This document shows positions 23,926 to 33,403 of a stretch of 64,000 bases of DNA, piece by piece. The notes below the pieces were generated by a model, which worked only from the letters and a program-made list of their open reading frames with translations, ran no database searches and was not told the origin of the DNA. Both the position numbers and the translations under genes were made by a program. The DNA is taken from the NCBI GenBank assembly GCA_950097245.1, contig CATNCS010000001.1, positions 51,238-115,237 on the forward strand, given 5' to 3'. This DNA comes from an uncultured Oscillospiraceae bacterium (lineage in GTDB: Bacteria; Bacillota; Clostridia; Oscillospirales; Oscillospiraceae). How positions within the stretch are numbered: position 1 is the first letter of the stretch; the number at the start of each line of letters is the position of its first letter.

Positions 23926-24497
23926 ACAAACGTCATTCCCGCTTTTTGCTGGATTTCTTCGCCTGCTTCCTCATCCCCGCCTACACCCTGCTCTTTGCCG
24001 GCGGCGTTCAGTGGTTTGGCACCAACTTTTCCGTCATCGCCGTCACCGGGCCGGACCACTACCGGGGGTTTATCTACTGGGGGGTGCTGGCCGGGGGGTA
24101 TTTTCTGGTTCTGCTCAACGCCCTGGCCGCGACTCTCCCCCAGCCCGGTGCCCGTTTGACGGTCCGCGTCCTCACCGCCGCCGCCCTGCTCTCTCTGGCT
24201 TACGCCGTGGCCATCCCCTACCTGCCCGCGTATTTTCCCAAATACGCCGCCCTCCATGTGGCCCTCGCCGCAGAGGCCTGCGTCCTACTGATGCTGGCCC
24301 TACTGCTTGTCATTCTCTTCCACCGGCAGACGGACCCAGACCGCTGGCGGAGACCTTTTCTGGTCTGGAAACTGATTGTTCTGGGCTGCGCGGTCATTTT
24401 CCTGATCCCCCAGATGGTGACCACCGCCCTGGAGGTGTTTTTTACCATCTCCGCCGCCCTGCTCGCCCGGAGGACCTGGCTGCTGGCGAAATTTTAA
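23922..24497 (+). CDS. Multi-spanning membrane protein, function unknown
   Basis: 191 residues with five to six hydrophobic segments (residues ~8-27, 45-63, 72-90, 98-125, 140-180). It starts by ATGA overlap with the helicase, so expression depends on that gene. No charged active-site motif or domain is recognised. The short loops and basic ends (MNKRHSRF, RRTW) suggest an inner-membrane protein. Base composition matches its neighbours. Confidence 0.78.
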   Translation: MNKRHSRFLLDFFACFLIPAYTLLFAGGVQWFGTNFSVIAVTGPDHYRGFIYWGVLAGGYFLVLLNALAATLPQPGARLTVRVLTAAALLSLAYAVAIPYLPAYFPKYAALHVALAAEACVLLMLALLLVILFHRQTDPDRWRRPFLVWKLIVLGCAVIFLIPQMVTTALEVFFTISAALLARRTWLLAKF

Positions 24498-24599
24498 TCA
24501 TTCTTTCATCTTTTCCCTATGGTATTTTCAATCCTTAAGGCGTATGATGCAGTACAGAAACAGACCTGCCATACTTTTTCAACAAGGAGCGATTATAAA

Positions 24600-24809
24600 A
24601 TGGGAAGCAAGAAATTATACCGGACTGAGGGCCCCTATAAGATGCTGTGCGGTGTGTGCGGCGGCATCGCCGAGTACTTCGACATCGACCCCACCCTGGT
24701 GCGGGTGGGCTGGGTCATCGCCTTTTTCTGCGCCAGCGTAGGCTTCTGGGCCTACCTGATCTGCGCCCTTATCATGCCTAAGAAGAGCGACATCTACCCC
24801 GGGTATTAA
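24600..24809 (+). CDS. PspC-domain envelope stress protein
   Basis: 69 residues from ATG 24600, with AAGGAG 10 nt upstream; the track start is upstream in the leader. Classic PspC signature: LYRTEGPYKMLCGVCGGIAE then YFDIDPTLVRVGWVI, followed by a single membrane helix and a short basic end (MPKKSD). PspC proteins sense or resist membrane stress. It is followed 16 nt later by a GNAT gene with its own AAGGAGG, so the two are probably one unit. Confidence 0.95.
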   Translation: MGSKKLYRTEGPYKMLCGVCGGIAEYFDIDPTLVRVGWVIAFFCASVGFWAYLICALIMPKKSDIYPGY

Positions 24810-24825
24810 ACAAGGAGGTCCCCCT

Positions 24826-25701
24826 ATGCTCACCGTCCGACCCTCCGTCCCCACCGACGTCCCCGCCCAGCGGGAGCTGTGGAAGCTGGCCTTTGGGGAC
24901 AGCGACCAGTATATCGACAACTTTTATAACACTTACTACCGCCCGGACCGGGTGGTGGTGCTGGAGGAGGACAGGGCGGTCAAGTCCATGACCGCCTGGT
25001 TTGACACAACCTTCGCAGTCCCGGGCCGGGGGGAGTACCGGGCGGCCTACCTCTACGCCGTGGCCACCCATCCCGACTGCCGGGGCCGGGGTCTGGCGGG
25101 CAAGCTGCTGGCCGGGGCGGACAACTATTTCCGCTCTTTGAGCATCCCCGCCGTCACCACCGTGCCGGCGGAGCCCTCCCTCCACAACTTCTTCGGGGCC
25201 AACGGCTTCCGGGAGTGCTTCCGCATTTTGGGCGGAACGCTGCGGCCGGAGGAGCTTCCCCTGTCGCCCTCCAACCTCCTCCGGCCCGCCTCAACTGAGG
25301 AGTACGGCCGGGTCCGGGAGACACTGCTGAAGGATATCCCCCATATCGCCTACCCCGCAGACGCCCTGGCCTACCAGGCGGGCTGCTGCACCCTGGGGGA
25401 CGGCGGACTGTTCGTCGGGGAGACGGCTTCCGGGCCGGTGTGTCTGTGCGCCGAGCGGGCGGACGGTGAGCTGGTTATCGTCAAGGAGTGCCTGGGCTCC
25501 GACAAGCGCCCGGTCTTTCTGGACCTGCCCCGGATCGCCCCCGCCCGGCGGTGGGAGATACGGGGGCCCCGCCCTCGGGACGAGAGGCCCGACCTCCGGG
25601 GAAATCTGGGCAAATTCGGAATGCTCAAATGGCTGGACCCGGAGCTGGAAAAAAGCTGGAACTGGGACACGGTGGGCTATCTGGGGCTTGCATTTGACTG
25701 A
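24826..25701 (+). CDS. GNAT family N-acetyltransferase, two-domain
   Basis: 291 residues. Residues ~1-140 form the GNAT fold, with the acetyl-CoA loop in YLYAVATHPDCRGRGLAGKLLAGA, then LHNFFGANGFRE. Residues ~150-291 are a second region (HIAYPADALAYQAGCC, RWEIRGPRPRDERPD) that looks like a divergent acetyltransferase-like half, as in Eis-type or GNAT-SCP enzymes, though I cannot place it firmly. The acceptor is unknown. A terminator (AAAAACGGC/GCCGTTTTTTT) follows. Confidence 0.88.
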   Translation: MLTVRPSVPTDVPAQRELWKLAFGDSDQYIDNFYNTYYRPDRVVVLEEDRAVKSMTAWFDTTFAVPGRGEYRAAYLYAVATHPDCRGRGLAGKLLAGADNYFRSLSIPAVTTVPAEPSLHNFFGANGFRECFRILGGTLRPEELPLSPSNLLRPASTEEYGRVRETLLKDIPHIAYPADALAYQAGCCTLGDGGLFVGETASGPVCLCAERADGELVIVKECLGSDKRPVFLDLPRIAPARRWEIRGPRPRDERPDLRGNLGKFGMLKWLDPELEKSWNWDTVGYLGLAFD

Positions 25702-25717
25702 GCTCTTGCATCTTATA

Positions 25718-25759
25718 CAAAAACGGCTGTGACTTTTTGTGGAAACGGCCGTTTTTTTG
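25718..25759 (+). terminator. Terminator after the GNAT gene
   Basis: AAAAACGGC...GCCGTTTTTTT stem with a long loop. Confidence 0.75.
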
Positions 25760-25816
25760 TGTCCAATTTCGTCTGCCACAGCCATTTGGTTGTGGCAACC
25801 CCCACAAAACATATGC

Positions 25817-25844
25817 TTTACATGGCAAAATTTTATGGTATAAT
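25817..25844 (+). promoter_or_regulatory. Promoter of gdhA
   Basis: TTTACA, 16 bp, TATAAT, then a leader of ~90 nt with AGGAGG before the ATG. Confidence 0.65.
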
Positions 25845-25939
25845 ATACATATCAGAGCACCTGAGGCCCCTTTTAACAGACAAAATGAAAGGGTTCTGTC
25901 AAAATTACCGTACCAAATTTTTTTAGGAGGAATGCTGCT

Positions 25940-27292
25940 ATGAACCAGTACATCGAGAGAGTCCTGAACGCCACCAAGGCCAAGAACGCCAACGAGCCCG
26001 AGTTCCTGCAGACCGTGGAGGAGGTTCTCTCCTCTCTGGAGCCTGTCATCAACGCCCACCCCGAGTATGAGAAGGTCGCCCTGCTGGAGCGCATGGTGGA
26101 GCCCGAGCGCCTGGTGGAGTTCCGGGTCACCTGGGAGGACGACAACCACAACTGGCAGGTCAACCGCGGCTACCGCGTGCAGTATAACGGAGCTCTTGGC
26201 CCCTACAAGGGCGGCATCCGCTTCGACCCCTCCGTCAACCTGTCCATCATCAAGTTCCTGGGCTTTGAGCAGGTCTTCAAGGACGCCATGACCGGCCTGC
26301 CCATCGGCGGCGCCAAGGGCGGCTCCGACTTCGACCCCCGGGGCAAGAGCGACGCTGAGGTCATGCGCTTCTGCCAGGCCTTCATCACCGAGCTGTACCG
26401 CCACATCGGCCAGGACATCGACTGCCCCGCCGGCGACCTGGGCTGCGGCGGCCGTGAGATCGGCTATATGTACGGCCAGTACCGCCGCATCGTGGGCGCC
26501 TCCGAGTTCGGCGCTCTGTCCGGCAAGGCCGTGTGCACCGGCGGCTCCCTGATGCGTCCCGAGGCCACCGGCTACGGCGCTGTCTACTATCTGGTAGAGG
26601 CCCTGAAGCACGACGGCGAGGACATCAAGGGCAAGCGGATCGCCATGTCCGGCTACGGCAACGTGGGCTGGGGCATCATGAAGAAGGCCGCTGAGCTGGG
26701 CGCCAAGGTCACCTACTTCGCCGGCCCCGACGGCTACATCCACGATCCCGACGGCGTGGACACCGAGGAGAAGCTGAACTACATCCTGGAGATGCGGGCC
26801 AAGGATCCCATGCACTGCGCCTCCTACGCCGAGAAGTTCGGCTGCGAGTTCGTCGCCGGCCAGAAGTGCTGGGGCGTGAAGGACGTGGACATCTACATGC
26901 CCGCCGCCACCCAGAACGACGTGAATATGGACTGGGCCGAGAAGATCGCCGCCTCCGGTGTGAAGTACTACATTGAGGTCGCCAATATGCCCACTACCAA
27001 CGACGCCCTGGAGTTCCTGAAGAAGCAGCCCCACATCGTGGTGGCCCCCTCCAAGGCCGTCAATGCCGGCGGCGTGTCCGTCTCTGAGCTGGAGATGGCC
27101 CAGAACGCCGAGCGCCTGTACTGGAGCGCCGAAGAGGTGGACGAGAAGCTGAAGGGCATCATGAAGAACATCTACGCCTCCTCCGTGGAGGTGGCCGAGC
27201 GCTATGGCCTGGGCTACGACCTGGTGGCCGGCGCCAACATCGTGGGCTTCCAGAAGGTTGCCGACGCCATGATGGCTCAGGGTATCTTCTAA
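25940..27292 (+). CDS. gdhA: NADP-type glutamate dehydrogenase
   Basis: 450 residues, the normal length for the hexameric small-subunit type. Signatures: GPYKGGIRFDPSVNLSIIKF and LPIGGAKGGSDFDPRGKSD (glutamate site, catalytic Lys), DLGCGGREIGYMYGQYR, KRIAMSGYGNVGWGIMKKA (Rossmann GxGxxG), NAGGVSVSELEMAQN near the C-terminus. It fixes ammonia onto 2-oxoglutarate or runs in reverse in amino-acid fermenters. Codon usage is highly biased (almost all GCC/GGC/CTG/AAG), typical of an abundant protein. A strong terminator follows. Confidence 0.97.
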   Translation: MNQYIERVLNATKAKNANEPEFLQTVEEVLSSLEPVINAHPEYEKVALLERMVEPERLVEFRVTWEDDNHNWQVNRGYRVQYNGALGPYKGGIRFDPSVNLSIIKFLGFEQVFKDAMTGLPIGGAKGGSDFDPRGKSDAEVMRFCQAFITELYRHIGQDIDCPAGDLGCGGREIGYMYGQYRRIVGASEFGALSGKAVCTGGSLMRPEATGYGAVYYLVEALKHDGEDIKGKRIAMSGYGNVGWGIMKKAAELGAKVTYFAGPDGYIHDPDGVDTEEKLNYILEMRAKDPMHCASYAEKFGCEFVAGQKCWGVKDVDIYMPAATQNDVNMDWAEKIAASGVKYYIEVANMPTTNDALEFLKKQPHIVVAPSKAVNAGGVSVSELEMAQNAERLYWSAEEVDEKLKGIMKNIYASSVEVAERYGLGYDLVAGANIVGFQKVADAMMAQGIF

Positions 27293-27325
27293 GACATCCG
27301 TTCATCACTCTCTCAAACAAACACA

Positions 27326-27364
27326 AAAGCCCGGGCGTCCCTCAAATGGGGCGCCCGGGCTTTA
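27326..27364 (+). terminator. Terminator of gdhA
   Basis: AAGCCCGGGCGTCCC...GGGGCGCCCGGGCTTT hairpin and T-run. The TTTACA of the next promoter starts at 27361. Confidence 0.9.
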
Positions 27365-27389
27365 CATTTTTGCCGGAATCCATTATAAT
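27361..27389 (+). promoter_or_regulatory. Promoter of the serine hydrolase-capA pair
   Basis: TTTACA, 17 bp, TATAAT; overlaps the gdhA terminator tail. Confidence 0.6.
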
Positions 27390-27443
27390 GGAAGCGATAC
27401 GACAGGAATATACAAAAACACCCATGAAAAAGGAGAGCTTGCC

Positions 27444-28805
27444 ATGCCTCGAAACCTCTTTCGCCCGGGAGCGCTTTTTATCGCCCTGGCGCTGCTCCTC
27501 ACCGCCTGCGCCCCCGCCGCTTCCCCCTCAGAAAGCTCCGCCGCCAGCTCAGGGATGGAACCGGTGGATGCCAGCGAGGTGGTTATGCGGGACGCCGTCC
27601 CCACGATTCTCCCTGAACCGGAGCCCGAGCCTCAGCCCGTCCTCACCCAGGCGGACATCGACGAGGCCCTGGACACGGTGATGGAAAACTACTCGGCCGC
27701 CGGCGTGACGGTGGCCACGGTGGAGCTGGGTCAGCTGAGCCAGGCCGGCGCCTGGGGCTGGGCGGTAAAAAACGAGCGGGAGATGACCCCTGACACCAAG
27801 ATCCGTATCGCCTCTATCAGCAAGGTGGTCATCGCCATGTGCGCCATGGCCATGGCGGAGGACGGCCTCATCGACCTGGACGCCCCCATATCCGACTACT
27901 GGGGCAAGGGGGCGGTCAACCCCTACAGCAAGAGCCAGCCCACCGCCCGCACCTTTATGACCCACACCTCCTCCATCAAGAACCTGGACACCACACGGGG
28001 CCTGTCCAAGCTGCGGGGCATCCTCCAGAGCAAATCCTCCTGGCGGTCCATGGAGCCGGGGAACGGGGGCTACTGGGCCTACAGCAACTTCGGCATGTGC
28101 ATCCTGGGCACCACCCTGGAGCTGGCCTCCGACCAGCTGCTGGACGACTACCTCCAGGCCCGGCTGCTGGAGCCCATCGGGGCCAGGGCCTCCTTCTGCG
28201 GGGGCAGGCTGGCCGCAAGCGAGGTGGCCACCCTGTACAGCGGGGGCAGCGTCAGCCGCTCCGCCGCCGCCCACACCGGCCAGTCCATCCCCACCCAGAT
28301 CGGACAGACCGCCTCCTACTTCCCCGGAGGCTACACCACCAGCGCAGTGGACATGGCCAAGCTGGTGGCCGTGCTGGCCAACGACGGGGTGTACAAGGAG
28401 CCGGTTGAGCTCTATACCCTGGTGGAGAACACGGAGACCGGAGAGCAGCTGGCGGTGTCTGAGTCCCTCCCGGGCAAGTTTAAGGAGACCCGGCTGCTCA
28501 CTGAGGAGTCCGTCGCCGACATGGAGACCCCCCGGTTTGCCGTGGAGCTGGCGGACTACGCCCCCTTCGAGCAGTGCCTCATCCTCCGCCGGCAGGAGAA
28601 CGTGATGGGCCAGGATGTGCTCTACTACCACACCGGCAGCGCCTACGGGGTCTTCTCCCTGATGACCTACAACCCGGAGACCAAAAACGGGGTTGTGGTC
28701 ATCACCACCGGCGCCCGCCGCAATATGAATGAGCGGGGCATGTACGCCCTGTGCTACGACATCATGGAAATTCTGTACACGAAAATGGAGGAACAGCCTG
28801 TATGA
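27444..28805 (+). CDS. Beta-lactamase-family serine hydrolase, lipoprotein
   Basis: 453 residues. Signal peptide with lipobox LTAC (Cys22), then a Ser/Ala/Pro/Glu linker with PEPEPEPQP. The catalytic SxxK is in KIRIASISKVVIAMC and the second motif Tyr-Ser-Asn is in YWAYSNFGMCILG. A late HTGSAYG may be the third box. This fits class C-like or DD-peptidase-like hydrolases that act on peptidoglycan or small esters outside the membrane; resistance is not implied. It overlaps the capA-like gene by ATGA. Confidence 0.93.
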   Translation: MPRNLFRPGALFIALALLLTACAPAASPSESSAASSGMEPVDASEVVMRDAVPTILPEPEPEPQPVLTQADIDEALDTVMENYSAAGVTVATVELGQLSQAGAWGWAVKNEREMTPDTKIRIASISKVVIAMCAMAMAEDGLIDLDAPISDYWGKGAVNPYSKSQPTARTFMTHTSSIKNLDTTRGLSKLRGILQSKSSWRSMEPGNGGYWAYSNFGMCILGTTLELASDQLLDDYLQARLLEPIGARASFCGGRLAASEVATLYSGGSVSRSAAAHTGQSIPTQIGQTASYFPGGYTTSAVDMAKLVAVLANDGVYKEPVELYTLVENTETGEQLAVSESLPGKFKETRLLTEESVADMETPRFAVELADYAPFEQCLILRRQENVMGQDVLYYHTGSAYGVFSLMTYNPETKNGVVVITTGARRNMNERGMYALCYDIMEILYTKMEEQPV

Positions 28806-30085
28806 GACGCTTTCTATCCCTCGCTTTAAGCCTTGTCCTGCTGGCGGGGTGCGCCCCCAGCCAGCCCGTGGACGCCGACCAGTCTGCCGACATTTCCCAG
28901 CCCCCCGCCCAGTCCCAGCCGGCTGATGTCACCCCGGAGCCCGAACCGGAACCGGAGCCCGAACCGGAGCCCATTGTCTCCCACCTGATGGTGGCGGGGG
29001 ACATTATGAGCCACATGCCCCTCACCAACGACTGCTATGTGAAGGAGACCGACTCCTACGACTACACCCACGTCGTGCAGGAGGCCGCCAAACAGCTGGC
29101 CCTGGCCGACTACGCCGTGGGCAACCTGGAGACCACCCTGGCCGGCGGGCCGGAGTACTCCGGCTACCCCCGGTTCAACTCCCCCGACGAGCTGGCCTAC
29201 AACATCAAGGACGCCGGCTTCGACCTGCTGTGCACCACCAACAACCACTGCCTGGACAAGGGCATCGACGGCCTGAACCGCACCCTGGACGTGCTGGACG
29301 GGGCCAATATGCCCCATGTGGGCACCTACCGCTCCCAGGAGGAGCGGGATGAGAACAGCGGCATCTATGTGGCCGACGTAGGAGGCATCTCGGTGGCCTT
29401 CCTGGCCTACACCTACGGCCTCAACGGCCACCGCCTGCCCGACAGCAAGCCCTACGCCGCCAACGTGTTCAACACCGACTACTACACCTCCGTCTCCAAC
29501 CCGGACTACGATATGCTAAAGGCCGACCTGGCCGCCGCCCGGGCGCTGGACACCGACCTGATCGCCGTCATCACCCACTGGGGCATCGAGTACCGCACCA
29601 AGCAGAACGGCCACCAGGAGAAGCTGACCCAGTTCCTGGTGGAGCAGGGGGCCGACCTGGTGCTGGGGGGACACCCACACGTCCTCCAGCCCTACGACAC
29701 CGTCACCGTCACCGGGGAGGACGGGCAGGAGCGGCAGGGCTTTGTGATCTACTCCCTGGGCAACTTCATCTCCAACCAGAACTTTGACGACCACAAAAAG
29801 GACCTGGCCACCAAGACCACCGCCATTCTGGACCTGGAGCTGACCAAGGACCCCCAGGGGAACACCTCCCTCACCGACGTGCGCTACACCCCCTACTACA
29901 TGGTCCACCGGAACAACAAGCCGGCGGGCGAGCGGCGCAACCTGGTGAACGTCCATGAGGCCATGGCCGCCTACGAGGCCGGGGAGGAGACCATTATCGA
30001 CAAGAACTCCTACCGGCAGCTCCAGGAGGCGCTGGCCCTGTGCCACGAGGTGCTGGGCGAGGCGGGAGACCTGCCCTCGGAATAA
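28802..30085 (+). CDS. CapA-family (PGA_cap) lipoprotein metallophosphatase-like protein
   Basis: 427 residues from ATG 28802, overlapping the previous stop. Lipobox LAGC near residue 17, then a linker of Pro-Glu repeats. The PGA_cap domain has VAGDIMSHMP (metal-binding Asp), VGNLETTLAG, LCTTNNHCLDKGIDGLNRT, VITHWGIEY and VLGGHPHVLQPY. Family members take part in polyglutamate synthesis or act as calcineurin-like phosphatases; no capBC genes are here, so an enzyme role at the cell surface is more likely. The translation is coupled to the serine hydrolase. Confidence 0.93.
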   Translation: MRRFLSLALSLVLLAGCAPSQPVDADQSADISQPPAQSQPADVTPEPEPEPEPEPEPIVSHLMVAGDIMSHMPLTNDCYVKETDSYDYTHVVQEAAKQLALADYAVGNLETTLAGGPEYSGYPRFNSPDELAYNIKDAGFDLLCTTNNHCLDKGIDGLNRTLDVLDGANMPHVGTYRSQEERDENSGIYVADVGGISVAFLAYTYGLNGHRLPDSKPYAANVFNTDYYTSVSNPDYDMLKADLAAARALDTDLIAVITHWGIEYRTKQNGHQEKLTQFLVEQGADLVLGGHPHVLQPYDTVTVTGEDGQERQGFVIYSLGNFISNQNFDDHKKDLATKTTAILDLELTKDPQGNTSLTDVRYTPYYMVHRNNKPAGERRNLVNVHEAMAAYEAGEETIIDKNSYRQLQEALALCHEVLGEAGDLPSE

Positions 30086-30130
30086 CAAAAAACCGCGCCC
30101 AGCTGTCTCCACAGGCGGGCGCGGTTTTTG
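30086..30130. terminator. Bidirectional terminator between capA-like and CAP genes
   Basis: AAAAAACCGCGCCC...GGGCGCGGTTTTT; serves both convergent genes. Confidence 0.9.
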
Positions 30131-30733
30131 TTATTTCACAAACAGCTGGGACCAGGCGTAGCCCCGGTAGCGGTTGCCGGTGTTGGGCGAAAAGCCCACC
30201 CCCAGTTTGGTGAACTTCTCGTTCAGGATATTGGCCCTGTGCCCTTCGGAGCGCAGCCAGGCGTCCACCACCTGCCTGGCGCTGGTATGGCCGGTGGCCA
30301 CGTTCTCCCCGGTGTAGTTGGAGTCCACCCCCGCCTCGGAGATGGCGGTCTTATACTTGGTCCCGTCGGGGCGGGTGTGGCTGAAGGTGCCCACGCACTC
30401 CTTGGCCCGGACCTGGGCCGCGCCGCACAGGGCGGGGTCCAGGTCCAGAGCGGCCAGGCCCGCGTCTGCGCGGGCCTTGTTCACCAGCTCCAGCACCTCG
30501 TTCATAGTGGTCCGCTGATCCTCGGTAAAGGCGGCAAAGGGGTCCTCCTCCTGGCCGGGCTCGGAGTCCGGGAGGTCGGCCCTGGGTACGTCGCTGTCCC
30601 CAATGTCCACGGACCCGGGGGCATCCACCGGAAGACTGTCATTTTCCAAAAGGGCCGGCCGGGGAACGTCTGCCCACAGGAGAGCCCCCGCACACAGCGC
30701 CGCCGCCAGCAATATCGGATATTTTTTCTTCAC
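30131..30733 (-). CDS. Secreted CAP-domain (SCP/PR1-like) protein
   Basis: 200 residues, GTG start 8 nt after AGGGGA. The N-terminal hydrophobic segment (KYPILLAAALCAGALLWA) is an export signal or anchor. A short acidic/Pro linker follows. The CAP domain then covers ~residues 75-200: NEVLELVNKARADAGLAALD, AQVRAKECVGTFSHTRPDG (His), GVDSNYTGENVATGHTSARQ (Glu), WLRSEGHRANILN (His), RGYAWSQLFVK. CAP proteins of Firmicutes are secreted and of unclear substrate. It may share a unit with the MATE gene 21 nt upstream. Confidence 0.93.
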   Translation of the reverse strand: MKKKYPILLAAALCAGALLWADVPRPALLENDSLPVDAPGSVDIGDSDVPRADLPDSEPGQEEDPFAAFTEDQRTTMNEVLELVNKARADAGLAALDLDPALCGAAQVRAKECVGTFSHTRPDGTKYKTAISEAGVDSNYTGENVATGHTSARQVVDAWLRSEGHRANILNEKFTKLGVGFSPNTGNRYRGYAWSQLFVK

Positions 30734-30754
30734 AGATCATTTCCCCTCTCTGAA

Positions 30755-32131
30755 TCAGTTCAATTTCTGCTCCTCCTGGGGCAGCAGGGTCCTCCTCTTG
30801 CGGAGGAACAGGGTCAGCGTGGTGGCGGAGGCCAGGATATCGGCCACCGGCTCGGCCACATAGATGCCCATGACGTTTTGGGTTATCATCGGCAGGATAA
30901 TCGCCAGAGGCACCAGCAGGATCACCTTTCGCAGCAGGGCCAGGAAGAGGCTGGTTTTAGCCTGACCCATGGCCATAAAGGCGGACTGACAGGCCATCTG
31001 GGCTCCAAACGCCCAGATGCCGCCGAAGAAGATGGGCATCACCCTCCCCACCAGCTCTACCAGCTCCCGGTTGTCGTTAAAGATGAGGGCCAGAGGCCTG
31101 GGAAAAAGGATCACAATCAGGAAAGAAGTAACGGTCACAGTGAGGGTGGTGCGCAGCAGCAGGCGGAAGACCTCCCGCACCCGCCGGTAGTTTTTCGCCC
31201 CGTAGTTATAGCTCATAATGGGCTGCACCCCCTGGGTCACCCCCTGGACGGGCATCACCACCATCTGCATCACGCTCTGCATCACGGTGACGGTGGCCAC
31301 GTACAGGTCCCCGCCGTAGAACTGCAGGCCGGAGTTGAGCACCACCGTCACCAGGCTTTCGGTGGACTGCATGATAAAGGGGGCGACGCCCAGGGCGGCG
31401 ATGCTGCCGATTACCTTGCCCTCCAGCCTCATGTTTTTCCGGCGGATGCGCAGCCCGGACCGGGGGGAGCACAGAAAGCCCACCACCCAGCAGGCGCTTA
31501 CCCCCTGGGAGATAATTGTGGCGGTGGCTGCCCCCCGCACCCCCATGTCAAAGACAAAGATAAACAGGGGGTCCAGCAGGATATTGAGCACCGCTCCGAT
31601 GAGCACCGAGCACATGGCCACCAGGGCCTGGCCCTGGGCGGTGATGTAGGCGTTGAGCCCCAGGGCCAGCTGGACAAAAACGGTGCCCATCAGATAGATG
31701 GAGATGTAGTCCAGGGCGTAGCCGATGGTGTCCTCCGAGGCGCCGAAGGCCATGAGCACTGGCTCCTTGACGGCGGTGAACACCGCCGTCAGCAGGGCCG
31801 CCATAATCAGCAGCAGGGTGGTGGAGTTGCCCAGAATTTTCTCCGCGCCCTCCCGGTCCCCCGCCCCCAGGCGGATGGAGGCCAGGGGGGCGCCCCCCAT
31901 GCCCGCAAAGGCAGTGAAGGCGGAGATAAGCATGAGGATGGGAAAGGTCACCCCCAGGCCGGTGAGGGCGGTACGGCCCACCTCCGGAATGTGGCCGATG
32001 TAGATGCGGTCCACAATGTTATACAGCATGTTAATGAGCTGGGCCGCCACCGCAGGCAGAGCCAGCCTGAACATCAGCGGGCCGACAGGGGCATTTGCCA
32101 GCGCCTCCTCGCTCCTATGGGACTGGGACAA
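30755..32131 (-). CDS. MATE family multidrug efflux transporter
   Basis: About 458 residues. The track start TTG (32146) falls in the ribosome site; I use TTG 32131, 7 nt after GGAGGA. Twelve predicted membrane segments in two MatE halves: the first opens NAPVGPLMFRLALPAVAAQL and carries RIYIGHIPEVGRTALTGLGV; the second carries APFIMQSTESLVTVVLN and QPIMSYNYGAKNYRRV. Such pumps export cationic compounds using Na+ or H+. The drug range cannot be read from sequence. Confidence 0.94.
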   Translation of the reverse strand: MSQSHRSEEALANAPVGPLMFRLALPAVAAQLINMLYNIVDRIYIGHIPEVGRTALTGLGVTFPILMLISAFTAFAGMGGAPLASIRLGAGDREGAEKILGNSTTLLLIMAALLTAVFTAVKEPVLMAFGASEDTIGYALDYISIYLMGTVFVQLALGLNAYITAQGQALVAMCSVLIGAVLNILLDPLFIFVFDMGVRGAATATIISQGVSACWVVGFLCSPRSGLRIRRKNMRLEGKVIGSIAALGVAPFIMQSTESLVTVVLNSGLQFYGGDLYVATVTVMQSVMQMVVMPVQGVTQGVQPIMSYNYGAKNYRRVREVFRLLLRTTLTVTVTSFLIVILFPRPLALIFNDNRELVELVGRVMPIFFGGIWAFGAQMACQSAFMAMGQAKTSLFLALLRKVILLVPLAIILPMITQNVMGIYVAEPVADILASATTLTLFLRKRRTLLPQEEQKLN

Positions 32132-32233
32132 GCTGCGTTCCTCCAATCAAATCTGCGCCGTACGGCGCGCGCCGTTTTCGATGATAGAGGGCAGTATACC
32201 ACAGTTTTAAGAAAAATGGAAGAGGGAAACTGC

Positions 32234-33376
32234 TCATCCCGGCTGACCTGTTCCGCCAGAGGGAGTATCCCCCTCCCAGCTCACCTGGGTAGAGTCGCTG
32301 ACAAAGGCGATGTAGCTGGGTCCAAAGGCCAAAACCGCATCCAGATTGGACTTGTCCAGGAAGGTGAGGCAGTCCGTCCGCTTGTCCCGCTTCCAGGTGA
32401 TCTCATAGAGCTGGCCGTCCCGGAGGAGGAGGCCGTCCCCGGTGCCGGTGGTGCGCACAGACATACGGCCCTTGTCGTCGCCCTTGACCCGGCCCACGTC
32501 TGTGTACAGCACCAGCACGTTGCTGAAGCCCACCTCCTCATTGTCTGCGCCGTCCACATAGGGGATGGGGTCGGAGCCGTCCAGGCTCTGGGACATGACA
32601 TACCGCCCCTGCTCCGCGTCATAGGCGAAATAGCCGGTCTTGTACTTGGAGAAGGGGATGGTCAGACTGACGGCGGGCCGGCCGACATAGGCGGTCTCCC
32701 CGGCAAAGGCCCAGGGGACTGCAAAGCCCTCCTCGTGGTCCAGGCGGAAGCGGCTGGGCATCTGCTCCAGCACCTTCTCGCTGGAGGTGAACAGGGAGTG
32801 CTCCAGGCCGGCGGTCTTTCTCCGGTCCTGGTCCCGCCAGCACATCTTGCCATAGGGTCCGTTGACAAAGTCGATGTGGGTGACCCCCCAATCGCTGAAG
32901 GCGTCGTAGGCCTGGGGGCTGCCTCCGGCGTGGATGTAGATGGCGTCGTGGCCCAGGGCCAGGCTGACGTAGTAGTCCCGGGCGGAGCGGATGCTGCCCA
33001 GGTCGCCCACCCCCTCCAGGTCCTGGAACACCCCCATCATCCGGGTGATGCCCCCCTCGGCCACAATCTCATAGATCACGTCCGCCCGGGACACCCCCAC
33101 CTGGGGCAGGGCCTTTTTCAGGTTGTTGAACATGACGGCGACGGGCCGCTTTCCGCTGATGTCCGTATACAGCCCCTCGCCGGTGAGGGGGTTGCTGTAG
33201 GGGTACACCGGCTCGGGCTCCGGTTCCGGCTCCACCGGGGCGATAACGGAGATGTCCGGCTCCTCCGGAGGCGCTGAGGCGCTGCCCGGCTGGGAGGTGT
33301 TCCCGCCCCCGCAGGCGGCCAGCAGAGTCAGGGTCAGGGCGCCGGCAAAAAGTGCGGCCCACTGTCGTTTGTTCAT
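32234..33376 (-). CDS. DUF3048 lipoprotein (YerB-like)
   Basis: 380 residues. Signal with lipobox LAAC (Cys ~22), then a Ser/Pro/Glu linker with EPEPEPEP. Residues ~65 on are DUF3048: RPVAVMFNNLKKALPQVGVS, DVIYEIVAEGGITRMMGVF, IRSARDYYVSLALGHDAIYI. The second half is the DUF3048 C-terminal domain (NVLVLYTDVGRVKGDDKGR). Cell-surface location is clear; the biochemical function is unknown. The promoter lies at 33404-33432. Confidence 0.93.
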   Translation of the reverse strand: MNKRQWAALFAGALTLTLLAACGGGNTSQPGSASAPPEEPDISVIAPVEPEPEPEPVYPYSNPLTGEGLYTDISGKRPVAVMFNNLKKALPQVGVSRADVIYEIVAEGGITRMMGVFQDLEGVGDLGSIRSARDYYVSLALGHDAIYIHAGGSPQAYDAFSDWGVTHIDFVNGPYGKMCWRDQDRRKTAGLEHSLFTSSEKVLEQMPSRFRLDHEEGFAVPWAFAGETAYVGRPAVSLTIPFSKYKTGYFAYDAEQGRYVMSQSLDGSDPIPYVDGADNEEVGFSNVLVLYTDVGRVKGDDKGRMSVRTTGTGDGLLLRDGQLYEITWKRDKRTDCLTFLDKSNLDAVLAFGPSYIAFVSDSTQVSWEGDTPSGGTGQPG

Positions 33377-33403
33377 CTGAAAATCCCTCCAATCGTCTCT
33401 CCT

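Noticed and set aside
30128-33277. 1049-aa plus-strand ORF
   Set aside because: Shadow of the CAP, MATE and DUF3048 genes; its composition (His/Gly/Gln-rich) is typical of antisense frames in high-GC DNA, and it spans several real genes and a terminator.
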